A DNA stretch of 64,000 nucleotides from Pigmentiphaga humi (GCF_900606115.1 NZ_UWPJ01000023.1:124001-188000), one strand, 5' to 3'; counted from the first letter of the stretch, positions 48,270-56,442 are shown. Numbers and translations are program-made. Notes: generated by a model not told the origin, from the sequence alone.

Positions 48270-48773
48270 ATGACCGCCGCATCGGAAAAGCTGTCCGCCC
48301 TCTACTGCCGTCCCGGCTTCCTGCTGCGGCGGCTGCACCAGGTGTCGGAAGCCATTTTCGAGGCGGAATGCGCCGCCGCCGGCCTGACCCCGACCCAATA
48401 CGGCGTGCTGTTCGTACTCGATGTATTCGGCAGCCTGGACCAGACCTCGGTCGCCCGCCACCTCGGGCAGGACAAGGTGACCGTCATGCACGTCATCAAG
48501 CTGCTGGCCTCGCGCGGCCTGCTCGACCGGGCGCGCAACGAAGCGAATAAGCGCCAGATGATGGTGCGGCTGACCGCGGAAGGAAGAAGGCAGTTCGTCG
48601 CCGCGGGCTCGCAGGCCAGGCGCGCGACCACGCGCATCCTGAAGGTGCTCGAAGACGATGAGCAGCAACAGCTCATGCGGCTGCTGGCGAAATGGCACGG
48701 CGCGCTGGCGCCGGATGCGCGCATTCCGCTGGAGATCGTCTGGCGGGGCGAGAGCGGGGGGCAGGCGGGTTAG
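48270..48773 (+). CDS. MarR-family transcriptional regulator
   Basis: 167 residues from the ATG at 48270 (AAGGT upstream); an earlier ATG at 48225 lacks a ribosome site. Winged HTH: QTSVARHLGQDKVTVMHVIKLL and wing ARNEANKRQMMVRLT. It probably represses the divergent monooxygenase and itself through the dyad at 48196-48209, responding to a phenolic ligand. Confidence 0.92.
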   Translation: MTAASEKLSALYCRPGFLLRRLHQVSEAIFEAECAAAGLTPTQYGVLFVLDVFGSLDQTSVARHLGQDKVTVMHVIKLLASRGLLDRARNEANKRQMMVRLTAEGRRQFVAAGSQARRATTRILKVLEDDEQQQLMRLLAKWHGALAPDARIPLEIVWRGESGGQAG

Positions 48774-48884
48774 CGCGAGGCCGGACCGGCAGCGGAGAAA
48801 TCGATTATCATTGCGGGCCTGTGGCACGCCGCGCCGCTCAGCCGGCGCCGCCCCCGCGTAGGGAGGCGGACCGCGTGCACCACC

Positions 48885-48972
48885 GGAGGCGTGGCAGAGT
48901 GGTCGATTGCACCGGTCTTGAAAACCGGCAACGGGCAACCGTTCGTGAGTTCGAATCTCACCGCCTCCGCCA
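48885..48972 (+). tRNA. tRNA-Ser (anticodon TGA)
   Basis: 88 nt including an encoded CCA. Acceptor GGAGGCG pairs with CGCCTCC; long variable arm (CAACGGGCAACCGTTC) typical of serine tRNA; anticodon loop CTTGAAA gives TGA; T-arm GTGAG-TTCGAAT-CTCAC. It is the integration site of the downstream prophage remnant. Confidence 0.97.
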
Positions 48973-48973
48973 G
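48962..48973 (+). repeat. Left attachment-site core (attL) in tRNA-Ser
   Basis: CGCCTCCGCCAG, the last bases of the tRNA, is repeated exactly at 57160-57171. The 12-bp repeat brackets an integrase remnant and phage genes. Confidence 0.75.
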
Positions 48974-49015
48974 GATGGATTCTCAGCGGTTCCACGCGAT
49001 TCCGTCCTATGCTAG

Positions 49016-49056
49016 AAAACCCCCGAAATCTCACGGTTTTGGGGGTTTTTCTTTTC
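49016..49056 (+). terminator. Rho-independent terminator after tRNA-Ser
   Basis: AAAACCCCC (49016-49024) pairs perfectly with GGGGGTTTT (49041-49049), followed by TCTTTTCTT. It lies inside the prophage left end, 44 nt past the tRNA. Confidence 0.85.
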
Positions 49057-49121
49057 TTGCCCGTTCTATCCCGCCTCGCCACAATCCACGCATCGAATGG
49101 GGGTGAAGAAGGGGGTAGGGC

Positions 49122-50010
49122 ATGGCAAGGTAGTTGCACCGGCTTACGGCCGTCAAGATCAACAAGTTGCTCGAACCAGGCCAGTATCCGGATGGCGGTG
49201 GGCTCTATTTTTAGATCAGTCAATCCGGCTCGCGGTCCTGGATCTTCAAGTTCATGCTGGCCGGCCGCACGCGGGAAATGGGCCTGGGCGCGCTGTCGAT
49301 TGTACCGCTCGCGCAGGCACGTGCCGAGGCCGTGAAATGCCGCGTGCTGCTCAAAGACAAGATCGACCCCATCGAGGCCAGGAACGCCGAGTGTAAGGCA
49401 GTAGAGACGGCGGCCGCCAGGTCATTCAAGATAGCCGCGATCAGCTACATCGACACCCAGAGGCCAGGATGGAAGAATGCCAAGCTGCCCAGCAATGAGA
49501 GAACACGCTGGCTACTTATGGCTATCCGGTGATCGGCGCGGTGGATGTGCGCGAGGTGAGCACCGAGCACATCAAAAGGATTCTTGAGTCGATCTGGATA
49601 AAGAAGCGAGAAACCGCCGCAAGGCTGCGCGGCCGACTCAAGCGCATTCTGGATGCTGAAAAGGCGCAAGGGAATCGGTCGGGAGAGAACCCGGCTCGGT
49701 GGTGCGGGCATTTGGATCTCATCCTTCCCAGACAGAACCGAAAAAGAATATCCGCCATTACCCCACGCTGCCGGTGGCAGGAACTACCGGAGTTTGTGTC
49801 CAAGCTCGTGAGGCAGCCCGGACGCGCCGCCAGGATGCTGGAGCATTTGATCCTGACGGGGGCGCGTATGCAGGAGGTAATGCACAGCCAACCCGAGGAG
49901 TTCAACCTCAAAAGCAGGGTGTGGATTGTGCCGGGTGACCGTATGAAGATGGAGCTGCCGCTACGCGTGCCACTGACGGACCGCATGATCAATCTGGTGA
50001 CCGTTGCGAT
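49122..50010 (+). pseudogene. P4-type tyrosine integrase, broken and truncated
   Basis: The arm-binding DUF4102 domain is readable (LTAVKINKLLEPGQYPDGGG, then GSRSWIFKFMLAGRTREMGLG). Codon 4 is TAG (49131-49133), another TAG interrupts GGGLYF (49212-49214), a TGA is at 49496-49498 where QQWENTLATYG is expected, and frames shift near 49488 and in 49740-49775. The catalytic domain is recognisable up to LILTGARMQEVM and VWIVPGDRMK, but the C-terminal His-Arg-Tyr part is missing; the sequence meets the inverted tail-fibre fragment near 50000. The gene is dead. Confidence 0.88.
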
Positions 50011-50672
50011 GGCCCAGCAGCGCGATGGCCGCATTGATCGCGCCCTGCACGTCGCCGAACTGGTTGGCGATTTCCTGAGACAGATCGCGGGCCTCTTCGG
50101 CGGCATTCTTCGCGGCCAGCGCCTCAGCAGCGCTCGCGGCGGCATTGGTGGCTTGATCGTTGTAATCGTCATCGGAGACGACGGGGTTGCCGGAGCCGTC
50201 GAAGATCAGCGCCTTGCGGGCGCGAGCGGCGGCGTCGGGAAGCAGCGAAATGCCAGGGTCTGACGCTGGAATTCGGAGCGCGCGCACACAGGCGCCAGGA
50301 CGAAGCCCAAGCACCTCTTCGACCTGCTGATCGATCATCGTCAGCTTGTCGAGTGCGCGCTCGTGGCTTTTGGCCGGGAACGGGTCGTTCTCCTGGTAGG
50401 TGGTCTCCTGCGTGGGAGGAACGATGCGCTCGAGGATGAGCGTGTCACCACTGGGCGGCGCGTCGAATGCCGTCACGCTGCCGCCGTTGGGATCGCCCGC
50501 GCCGGTCACTGGGTAATCGGTGACCCAGGGTCCAGGGCAGGATCGTGCCGTCCGCCTCGACCAGGCTTACTACCAAGTGGCCGGGTTCGATGAAGTAGAA
50601 CGGACCAGGGAAGGTGAGGGAGGTGCCGTCGCCGGCGTGCGAAATGCGGGATTCGGTAGAGGAAACGGTCAT
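50005..50672 (-). pseudogene. Phage tail-fibre/tailspike N-terminal fragment, frameshifted
   Basis: From the ATG at 50672 the sequence matches phage tail-fibre N-terminal domains (SLTFPGPFYFIEPGHLVV, WTLG). Near 50520 the frame shifts and continues as VTGAGDPNGGSVTAFDAPPS, TYQENDPFPAKSHERALDKL and an Ala/Glu-rich coiled region ending GAINAAIALLG. It stops at the junction with the integrase fragment near 50005. The C-terminal receptor-binding part is lost. A structural gene next to an integrase 3' end implies a large internal deletion or rearrangement. Confidence 0.8.
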
Positions 50673-50773
50673 GGCGCACCTTCGGGGGATGCGCTGTATG
50701 GTCAAGCGAGTTGGGGGCAGAGTTTTGCGATTAGACTTCCTCTCGTTTTGCAACAAGATCGGAGCGGGGGAAC

Positions 50774-51613
50774 ATGAAGTCGCCTGAGTTTCTACGAAAG
50801 CAAACTGAGTGGGTTCATTTTCATCGAAGCTGGCTCGGCTGGTGCATTTTTCTTGTCGGTGCCTCAATATCCGCGATCACTGCTCTAGTGGCCTCTCCGG
50901 CTGCGGCGACATTGCTTTTCGCAATAGCTTCGAGCATCTTTTTGTTCAGCCGACAGGACAGCCTGGCCAAGATTGGTGTGTTCGGGGTCAGCGCGGAATA
51001 CCGTGAAAAGCTAAACAAAGAAATTGATAGGGTTCGTGCCCTGACGCGTTCGCTCTCTAGGGTTCTAGACGCTGACTTGGTGAATCATTCCGCCGGCATC
51101 TACGGGAGCTGGGACTCAGCAGTCGACACTTACGAGTCATTGCATTCACTGCTCGCTGTTGAAGGTGAAGCCGATCCCATGGCAGTGCTATTCCCAAGCT
51201 TCTTCAATCAGTTTGTCTATCGCGCGTACGCGGCCATAGCGATGGATAGGGTCGTTGACTCTCTCAGTGGGGCCCTGAAAGATGCTTGCAAGCAATCTGA
51301 GAACGGACTACCTACATGCAACGGAGAGCACGTATTCCTATCTCCAGAAGGTGAGCCAAATTTAAGCGTAACTTTCTTCGGGTCCAGATTCATATCGCCG
51401 CCGCAGGAGAGCTTTTCCTCTCTCGATGAGTATCGACGACACATGGAGAAGATCATCGACGATTTGGAGTCGAACATCGTTTCGACTAGAATAAAAGCGG
51501 CGATGAAAAGAGAGATATTCGATTTAGTTGAGCTTCTAAGGGTAGCCTTTGATTCCGGCGACCTTAGGCAGGTGGAGAAAATTATTCAGATGACTAGACG
51601 CGACGGCGGCTAG
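50774..51613 (+). CDS. Two-TM protein of unknown function (prophage cargo)
   Basis: 279 residues, start with GGGGG 5 nt upstream. Two adjacent membrane helices lie at about 20-60 (GWCIFLVGASISAITALVA and TLLFAIASSIFLF), followed by a long helical cytoplasmic part with a hydrophilic end (IIDDLESNIVSTRIKAAMKREIFDL). I recognise no family. The DNA is clearly less GC-rich than the surroundings, the frame is intact in a region full of broken genes, and it stands alone. This fits a phage moron, such as an exclusion or defence gene, but no motif proves it. Confidence 0.7.
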   Translation: MKSPEFLRKQTEWVHFHRSWLGWCIFLVGASISAITALVASPAAATLLFAIASSIFLFSRQDSLAKIGVFGVSAEYREKLNKEIDRVRALTRSLSRVLDADLVNHSAGIYGSWDSAVDTYESLHSLLAVEGEADPMAVLFPSFFNQFVYRAYAAIAMDRVVDSLSGALKDACKQSENGLPTCNGEHVFLSPEGEPNLSVTFFGSRFISPPQESFSSLDEYRRHMEKIIDDLESNIVSTRIKAAMKREIFDLVELLRVAFDSGDLRQVEKIIQMTRRDGG

Positions 51614-51645
51614 CTGTTCGTGAGTATGCAGCCGAGTTACGTGGC

Positions 51646-52041
51646 TTACGCTTGCCTCGGCATGGCGCCCGAAAAAGTGGGCGACCGGTCAACTGGCCAG
51701 TGGTACATCAGGGGTACCACCGCCCGGCGCTGCGCCAACCTCAATTGGCGCCAGATCTGCTGCTTCAGCTTGGGCTGCCCGAAGGAGGGCAGGAATACGA
51801 CGTTGCCTTGCCTCCTGAGAGGCTGTGTGTTAGCGTCCATGCGTGGAAAGTTCCTATTGACTTGGGTTCTGACTACATACAATGCCTCGCAGGTTGCCGC
51901 CAGCGGGGCGTTTTCTTTTTCGGCCTTATCGACCGTCTGGACCAAGCTTGCCAAAACGGCTGAGCAAGACAAGGCTTCATTTCCGAGGGAGAAATTCACT
52001 TTTCTGAAGTGAAATTCCGGGCTGTTTTTTGTCGGTTTCAT
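51646..52041 (-). CDS. Possible small phage protein
   Basis: An open frame of 131 residues; an internal ATG would give a shorter protein of about 64 residues with AGGA upstream. No family recognised, no membrane helix. An overlapping plus-strand frame (51652-51963) looks equally plain. The 51614-52216 stretch otherwise shows nothing I can name; it may be non-coding phage debris. Confidence 0.3.
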   Translation of the reverse strand: MKPTKNSPEFHFRKVNFSLGNEALSCSAVLASLVQTVDKAEKENAPLAATCEALYVVRTQVNRNFPRMDANTQPLRRQGNVVFLPSFGQPKLKQQIWRQLRLAQRRAVVPLMYHWPVDRSPTFSGAMPRQA

Positions 52042-52216
52042 GAGACAAATCCATAGGTTCCGGGTCAGGGAAGGACCGTGTTGCCGATTCTGATGCGGGC
52101 CGAAGCCGGTGTCTTTGTGAAACGTTTCATGTGCAGATTTCCGAGGGGCCAGAAATTGTGTGGGCAGTATGGCATCGTCGAGTGCTGCGCCTGGAACGGT
52201 TCATTGTTTTGGCGCG

Positions 52217-52492
52217 TCATGATGTGGGGGCCTCCGTCGGGTCGGTGGGTTGAGTGCCGTCTTCGCTAGAAATCGTAGGGTCATCGCTGGCCGAAGTCAT
52301 GTGAATTGATTCGCTTGACATGGGCAACCGGCCGGGATTCGAACGGTTTACGGTGGCGGATTGCAAGCCGGCTTCGATCAAGATGATCAGCTCGGCGTTC
52401 ATGCTGCGGCGGTTGCGGGCGGCCTGGGCTTTGAGGCGGGCGCGCATGCCACCGGGGAAGCGAAGCATGAACTTGTCGTCGCTGCGACTCAT
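52217..52492 (-). CDS. Arc-family ribbon-helix-helix DNA-binding protein
   Basis: 91 residues from the ATG at 52492, with AGGAAG upstream. The Arc domain is SDDKFMLRFPGGMRARLKAQ followed by AARNRRSMNAELIILIEAG, the beta-strand and two helices of an RHH fold. A Ser/Thr/Asp-rich tail follows. The ATG overlaps the stop of the antirepressor pseudogene (ATGA). Arc-type proteins repress phage antirepressor genes, which matches its neighbour. Confidence 0.82.
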   Translation of the reverse strand: MSRSDDKFMLRFPGGMRARLKAQAARNRRSMNAELIILIEAGLQSATVNRSNPGRLPMSSESIHMTSASDDPTISSEDGTQPTDPTEAPTS

Positions 52493-53079
52493 GCCACTTC
52501 CTCGCGCGTGAGCAGCGGCAACACGCTGGATGCCCACTTGACCTGTTGGATAAGCACTCCAGAACCGTGTTTCTTGCCAGTGTCATAGATGCGGGCAAAC
52601 GCCTGGCCGGCTTCCAGTGCTTCCCAGTCGTCGCCGCGCTTGGCCTGCAGGCCGGCTTCGGCCAGCAGCAGGTTCATCTTCCGACCCGATACGCCGCCCA
52701 TCATCTGAACCAACTAGGTGGGCGTGAAGTAGTGGGCCTCCTGGTTGGCGGCTTCCAGGTGCGTCTGCCCCAGCTTTTCCAGCAGGTTGATTTGCGTCAC
52801 CGACTGCACGGCTTGGTTGGCGGCGATGGCCGCGGCGTTCTTGTCGCACCCGAGTGTCCGGGCGGCGCGGAACAGCGGCTGAAACGCCCTTGCGGCCTCG
52901 ATCCATATCTTGGCCGGCGAAGGGGCCTGGTAGCTGCCAGTCTTGCGAATTTCGGGCAGGACTTCTTCGAACACCCAGCGCTCGAACTTCTCGGCGGCGG
53001 GAAGCTGGCTGTTCACCACGAGGCGGAACAGATCGGGTTCCGAGATGATGCGGGCTTCCGTAAGCACCCGGCAAACCCA
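52489..53079 (-). pseudogene. BRO-N domain phage antirepressor with in-frame stop
   Basis: The frame reads WVCRVL, ISEPDLFRLVVNSQLPAAEKFERWVFEEVLPEIRKTG, the core of a BRO-N domain, then a helical C-domain NLLEKLGQTHLEAANQEAHYFTPT. A TAG at 52714-52716 stops it, but the same frame continues LVQMMGGVSGRKMNLLLAEAGLQ to 52489, as in intact relatives where Gln is expected (PTQL). Part of the N-terminal BRO-N region also appears deleted, since WVCRVL runs directly into the later strand. Not functional as full-length protein. Confidence 0.82.
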
Positions 53080-53122
53080 TCTTCTCCTTAACGAGGCGAG
53101 AAACTAGCGTCCACGTATTTAG

Positions 53123-53212
53123 GTGGACACCATGCCGAAGACAGAATTAGCACCGATAAGACAGCGCCGCTCTTATCCCAAGACGTTGAAGGCGCGGATC
53201 GTACCATCAGCA
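53123..53212 (+). pseudogene. Possible transposase OrfA N-terminal fragment
   Basis: The frame from GTG 53123 reads MPKTELAPIRQRR and SYPKTLKARIV, similar to the start of IS66/IS3-type OrfA proteins (arginine-rich lead, then a helix-turn-helix), and then degenerates. A dyad GTCCAC/GTGGAC lies at 53109-53128. It separates the antirepressor and DUF1376 genes and may mark a former insertion. Weak evidence. Confidence 0.3.
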
Positions 53213-53683
53213 TCGAGCCGGTGGCGATCCTGGCCAGCGCGACGTCCTGCCGCGCACCGCCGGCCGCGATACTGGTTTGTGGTTAGCATTGCCTTCGCTA
53301 TGCATTCGCATGCCATCTTCGGATGCGTTGGCATGTGCGTTCGCTTTGCGTTGGCTTTGCGAATTGCCCTGCCAACGGCGTGCGGCAGACGTGCGCGCTT
53401 TATCCGATTTCTCCCGGTATTTGGCGATCTCTTCTTCGCACCGGGAATGCAGCCAGCCCTCATCGGTTCGCTGGAAGAGCTCCTCCAGGATGATGTCCAC
53501 GGCCTTGCGTTCGGACGGCGCGGCGGCCCGGACCAGGCGATACAGGGCGCGCTTCTCGGCGGGGAGGCGCTGCTCGTGCAGGTAGTAGAGGTCGAGCAGC
53601 CGGCGATAGGCGCCGTCCTCGAGCATGGACAGGTGGGCCGTGTTCTTGGCGTAGTCGCCCAGGTGGTGGTTGTAGCTGATCAT
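53207..53683 (-). CDS. DUF1376 (YdaU-type) phage replication-associated protein, C-terminus probably truncated
   Basis: 158 residues. The DUF1376 domain is complete at the N-terminus: YNHHLGDYAKNTAHLSMLED, GAYRRLLDLYYLHEQRLP and WLHSRCEEEIAKYREKSDKAR. A low-complexity Asn/Ala-rich stretch follows and after NHKPVSR the sequence turns into unrelated Arg/Pro residues running into the possible transposase fragment. Such proteins take the place of lambda O. The end is therefore probably artificial. Confidence 0.75.
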   Translation of the reverse strand: MISYNHHLGDYAKNTAHLSMLEDGAYRRLLDLYYLHEQRLPAEKRALYRLVRAAAPSERKAVDIILEELFQRTDEGWLHSRCEEEIAKYREKSDKARTSAARRWQGNSQSQRKANAHANASEDGMRMHSEGNANHKPVSRPAVRGRTSRWPGSPPARC

Positions 53684-53758
53684 GTGGCTGCCTGTCTATA
53701 AAACGCAGGTGGCGCATCTGGCATTACCATCTCAAAGAAATTGTGAGGAGAGGCGGGT

Positions 53759-54208
53759 ATGAAGATTCTTCGAAACGGGCACAACAAATTCCACGGGGTA
53801 TCAGAGATTTCTTGCGAGCATGAGGCGCGCGTGTCGTTTGATCTTGGCTCCGCGGATTCCCCGGAAATCCATCTTGCGCTGTCGCCGACCCTAGATCCTG
53901 CGTTGCAGGGCGAATATCGGCACGAGGTGGTTCTAAGCATGGTGGACATCGCCGCCATACTGAGATCGCTGTCCGAGTCGGGACCATTCTCCGCAGCCGC
54001 GGAAATCGGGAGCGCTTTGGCATCGTCCAAAGAGCACTTGGTTCGCCTTTTGGCTCTTGCCTCCGGTCTCGGGGTAGACCCGCCGCGGACACGCCAGGAA
54101 CGTCGCGAGGAGGCTGGTAGCGATCTCATGCTGAGGATGAGCGAATCGGCCGATAGAATGGCTGGCGCCGCAGCTAAGGCATTGCGCAATGCTGAGGAAA
54201 AGCGCTGA
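53759..54208 (+). CDS. Hypothetical phage protein
   Basis: 149 residues with a good ribosome site (AGGAGAGGCGGGT). The first 60 residues look beta-rich (ARVSFDLGSADSPEIHLALS), then helices rich in Ser, Ala and Glu. No family recognised. It lies on the opposite strand to CII and DUF1376. Confidence 0.5.
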   Translation: MKILRNGHNKFHGVSEISCEHEARVSFDLGSADSPEIHLALSPTLDPALQGEYRHEVVLSMVDIAAILRSLSESGPFSAAAEIGSALASSKEHLVRLLALASGLGVDPPRTRQERREEAGSDLMLRMSESADRMAGAAAKALRNAEEKR

Positions 54209-54218
54209 TCGGCATGCG

Positions 54219-54428
54219 TCATTTCGTTGTCTCACACGCAAACCCTTGCCGCAGTGCAGGAAACCGCTCTGCCGCCCGGGGATCGGTATCCAGCTCGCGC
54301 CGGCTCTCGATCTCGCAGCGTCGGCACAGCGCATCGCGGGCGGCCTGTTCGTTGTCGGCGCCGAGGTAGCGCTGGAACGCCGGGTTCCGGCCCATCAGGG
54401 CCGCGGTGGTGGATGTTCGCTGGGTCAT
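54219..54428 (-). CDS. Small phage protein
   Basis: 69 residues directly after the CII-like gene (8-bp gap) on the same strand. It contains CRRCEIESRRELD, a possible half zinc site, in a charged helical context. Not assigned. Position next to cII suggests an early-control or replication accessory. Confidence 0.55.
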   Translation of the reverse strand: MTQRTSTTAALMGRNPAFQRYLGADNEQAARDALCRRCEIESRRELDTDPRAAERFPALRQGFACETTK

Positions 54429-54436
54429 CGATGGCC

Positions 54437-54742
54437 CTATTCCCAGGCCTCTTGCCTGGCCTGCAGATACTTGAACGCCAGGCTTTCCACAGTCATCTGT
54501 TCGGCCTGATCGACCACGCCGGCATCGGTGGGGGCCAACTGAAAGCCGAGCGCCGCCATGAGCTGGCAGGCGCGCTCCACGTCTTCCTTGGCGCGACTGA
54601 TGGTGCTGGGCGAAACGTCCATGAAATCGGCTGCACGCTCTTGCGTGACTTCGGCAAGCCGCTGCAAGACCTCGGCGTAAAGCCGTGCACCGATCTTGCG
54701 GGTGCTTTCAACGTCGGCGGGGGACACTGGCTGCATGGACAT
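54437..54742 (-). CDS. Lambda CII-like phage transcriptional activator
   Basis: 101 residues. The HTH is visible as ERAADFMDVSPSTISRAKED, preceded by LYAEVLQRLAEVTQ, and followed by a helical C-terminus (ACQLMAALGFQL). This matches the CII family that sets the lysis-lysogeny choice. It lies between the YdaS/Cro-like and DUF1376 genes on the same strand, the order seen in lambdoid early operons. Confidence 0.75.
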   Translation of the reverse strand: MSMQPVSPADVESTRKIGARLYAEVLQRLAEVTQERAADFMDVSPSTISRAKEDVERACQLMAALGFQLAPTDAGVVDQAEQMTVESLAFKYLQARQEAWE

Positions 54743-54825
54743 CACACGCTTTCTTTCATATGCACATCCCACAATCGACGCGTCCGACGTCCGGCAGGAC
54801 ACTGCCCCTTTTGGAGGGAACGGTT

Positions 54826-55227
54826 ATGCGTTTCGGGGACTGGATCGAACAGGCCGAGAGCGTGGGCGTGCCGCGGGCAGAGATCGCCGCGGCCATCACC
54901 GTGCAGCCGCTGCTGCACGTGGCTCGGATCATTGCGCGGCAGGAGATCAAATCGCCGTCCAAGCGCGCCGTACTGGACGTGTTCGGCCAGCTCGAGCGCG
55001 AGCAGCGCCGGGAGGACACAACGTCCCAGCTTGCTGCGCTGCTGCGGCAGATGGGCGAGAAGGGGGCGGGCATTAGCACACCCTTGGGATTGGCGAGGGC
55101 TCCATCTGGGCGGTACAACCGGTTTGGGCGACCAACCCGTAACCACCACCCAAAGGAACCCTCATGGCAAACAATCTGTTCATTTCGTACGACCTCATGG
55201 CACCTGGCCAGAACTACCCGAAGGTGA
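54826..55227 (+). CDS. Hypothetical phage protein
   Basis: Starts at an ATG with a strong TTGGAGGGAA ribosome site. The first 85 residues look protein-like and helical (MRFGDWIEQAESVGVPRAEI; RAVLDVFGQLEREQRRED). After about GISTPLG the composition changes to Arg/Thr/Pro and the frame overlaps the next gene by 64 bp, which suggests the natural stop was lost by a frameshift near 55070. Divergent from the CII-like gene. Function unknown. Confidence 0.5.
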   Translation: MRFGDWIEQAESVGVPRAEIAAAITVQPLLHVARIIARQEIKSPSKRAVLDVFGQLEREQRREDTTSQLAALLRQMGEKGAGISTPLGLARAPSGRYNRFGRPTRNHHPKEPSWQTICSFRTTSWHLARTTRR

Positions 55228-55439
55228 CTGCTGCAATCGAGTCGCTTGGCGGCTGGCTGAAGGTTCACTACTCGCTCTACTACGTCCATACCAATCTCTC
55301 AGCGCAACAAGCAGCAGAGCACGTCTGGAAGTCCATGGATCGGAACGACAAACTAGTGGTCATCGACGCCAAGGACGCCTACTGGTTCAACCTTCCCGAT
55401 CAGGTGACAACCGCGATCCAGCAACATTGGAACCGCTGA
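55164..55439 (+). CDS. Cas2/SinR-like small protein
   Basis: 91 residues with AAAGGAACC upstream. The ferredoxin-like fold pattern of Cas2/VapD relatives is readable: first strand LFISYDL with the Asp that binds metal in Cas2, helix PKVTAAIESLG, second strand VHYSLYYVHTN, helix, then NDKLVVIDAKDAYWF. Database entries call similar proteins SinR family. No cas1, effector or repeat array is nearby. It may be a stand-alone nuclease or VapD-type toxin. Intact in a decayed prophage. Confidence 0.72.
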   Translation: MANNLFISYDLMAPGQNYPKVTAAIESLGGWLKVHYSLYYVHTNLSAQQAAEHVWKSMDRNDKLVVIDAKDAYWFNLPDQVTTAIQQHWNR

Positions 55440-55482
55440 CACCCGGCGTCAGGTCGCAAAGCCGGTTCGACCTGAACGGAAA

Positions 55483-55533
55483 CCCGTCCACCTTCACCAG
55501 AACACCAAAGGCCTTGGCCACGAGGTGGACGGG
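55483..55533. repeat. 11-bp inverted repeat with 29-nt loop
   Basis: CCCGTCCACCT (55483-55493) and its exact reverse complement at 55523-55533; the loop holds a small inner dyad around AAGGCCTT. It follows the Cas2-like gene, together with a shorter CAGGTCG/CGACCTG hairpin near 55450-55475. No T-run follows. Confidence 0.6.
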
Positions 55534-55676
55534 CCACAAGCGCTAGGAGCGGTATTGTGTGAGTTTGGCATTACGCATGGTCCGTCTCCCCGCTGTGCGC
55601 GGGCTCGGGGGTGCCCGGCTCCCTTTCCGTACACTGGCGGATCCGACCCCAGCCAACCACGGAAAAGGAGCCTTTC

Positions 55677-55935
55677 ATGGCCATGGAAAAGAAGGTGCAG
55701 GATACGAGGATCGACTGGTGTTCGTCACCGGCAACCTGTACGCAATGTCGGCAGTGATCATGGTTTTTCTCAACGCAGCCCCCGGCAAAGAACCGCTGCG
55801 GCGAGCGCTCGCAGACGCGGAAGAAGCGTGCGAAGCGATGGCCGTACTAGTCGCGTATCAGAGGATTTTCTGCGCGGCATGCGCCAGACGCTGGAGCGCT
55901 TTCATCAGGCTGCAGATATTCCGCCGGAACGCTGA
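55677..55935 (+). pseudogene. Frameshifted small phage gene
   Basis: AAGGAG stands 7 nt before the ATG. The frame begins MAMEKKVQDTRIDW, shifts near 55715 to FVTGNLYAMSAVIMVFLNAAPGK and ADAEEACEAMAV, and shifts again near 55855 to VSEDFLRGMRQTLERFHQAAD before a stop. The three parts join into one plausible 85-residue helical protein of unknown function, so two frameshifts are inferred. Confidence 0.65.
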
Positions 55936-56072
55936 AAATTTCCTTCAGGCGATCATGGCTGACGGCCACGAGGTGCCGCCGCTCCAGCTTGGCGGCGGGG
56001 TTCGGGATGTCCCGTGTTCGCTGTCGGATCAAGATCTGGCGCCCTCAGCGAACCATGGGCCGAGACGGGGCA

Positions 56073-56330
56073 TCACGCATGGCTCGCCTCTTGCGGCTCG
56101 GGGTGGGTGGGGGTGATCGCGCCGGATGGGCGCAGGACGTCCCAGCGGACATCGGGGCGAAGGTCTTCCCAGCGCACGGCACCATTCGTCGCCAACTCAA
56201 TCGCTGGGCAGAAATCAGAGCTGATGACCTTATCGCGCTTCAGCTAGTTGTCGATGCGCTGACCAACCGTGCCGATGGCCTTCGCGAGTGCGGCCTGTCC
56301 GCCAGCAATGTCGCAAGCGCAGCGCAACGC
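56073..56330 (-). pseudogene. YdaS/Cro-like phage repressor with in-frame stop
   Basis: The minus frame reads [23 protein letters not shown], a TAG at 56244-56246, then LKRDKVISSDFCPAIELATN and VRWEDLRPDVRWDVL to a TGA at 56073. This is the YdaS/Cro pattern, where a Trp is expected at the stop (NWLKRDKV). The 5' end is unclear; no ATG is seen in frame and the area overlaps the small plus-strand gene at 56308. It lies on the same strand as CII, as expected for cro. Confidence 0.7.
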
Positions 56331-56442
56331 GACTCCGCACCGCAATGGCTATGCCGGGCTATGGGAGCGCATTAACGGGCTCGGCAGTTGGGCGGCCAAT
56401 CCTTGGGTGTGGGTGGTGGAGTTTCGGAGGATCGCGCTATGA
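56308..56442 (+). CDS. Very small phage protein
   Basis: 44 residues, [14 protein letters not shown] then [20 protein letters not shown] and [10 protein letters not shown]. The Trp-rich C-terminus suggests a real peptide seen in phage early regions, but I cannot name it. The ribosome site is weak and the 5' part overlaps the YdaS-like remnant antisense. Confidence 0.4.
   Translation: MSQAQRNATPHRNGYAGLWERINGLGSWAANPWVWVVEFRRIAL

Noticed and set aside
49122-50672. Diversity-generating retroelement near the tail-fibre fragment, as in Bordetella phage BPP-1
   Set aside because: No reverse transcriptase and no template/variable repeat pair were seen.
54756-55289. Minus-strand open frame of 177 codons
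   Set aside because: It covers the plus-strand genes at 54826 and 55164 that have good ribosome sites and protein-like sequence.
55989-56375. Plus-strand open frame of 128 codons
   Set aside because: The opposite strand contains a YdaS/Cro-like sequence interrupted by one stop, which is a better explanation.
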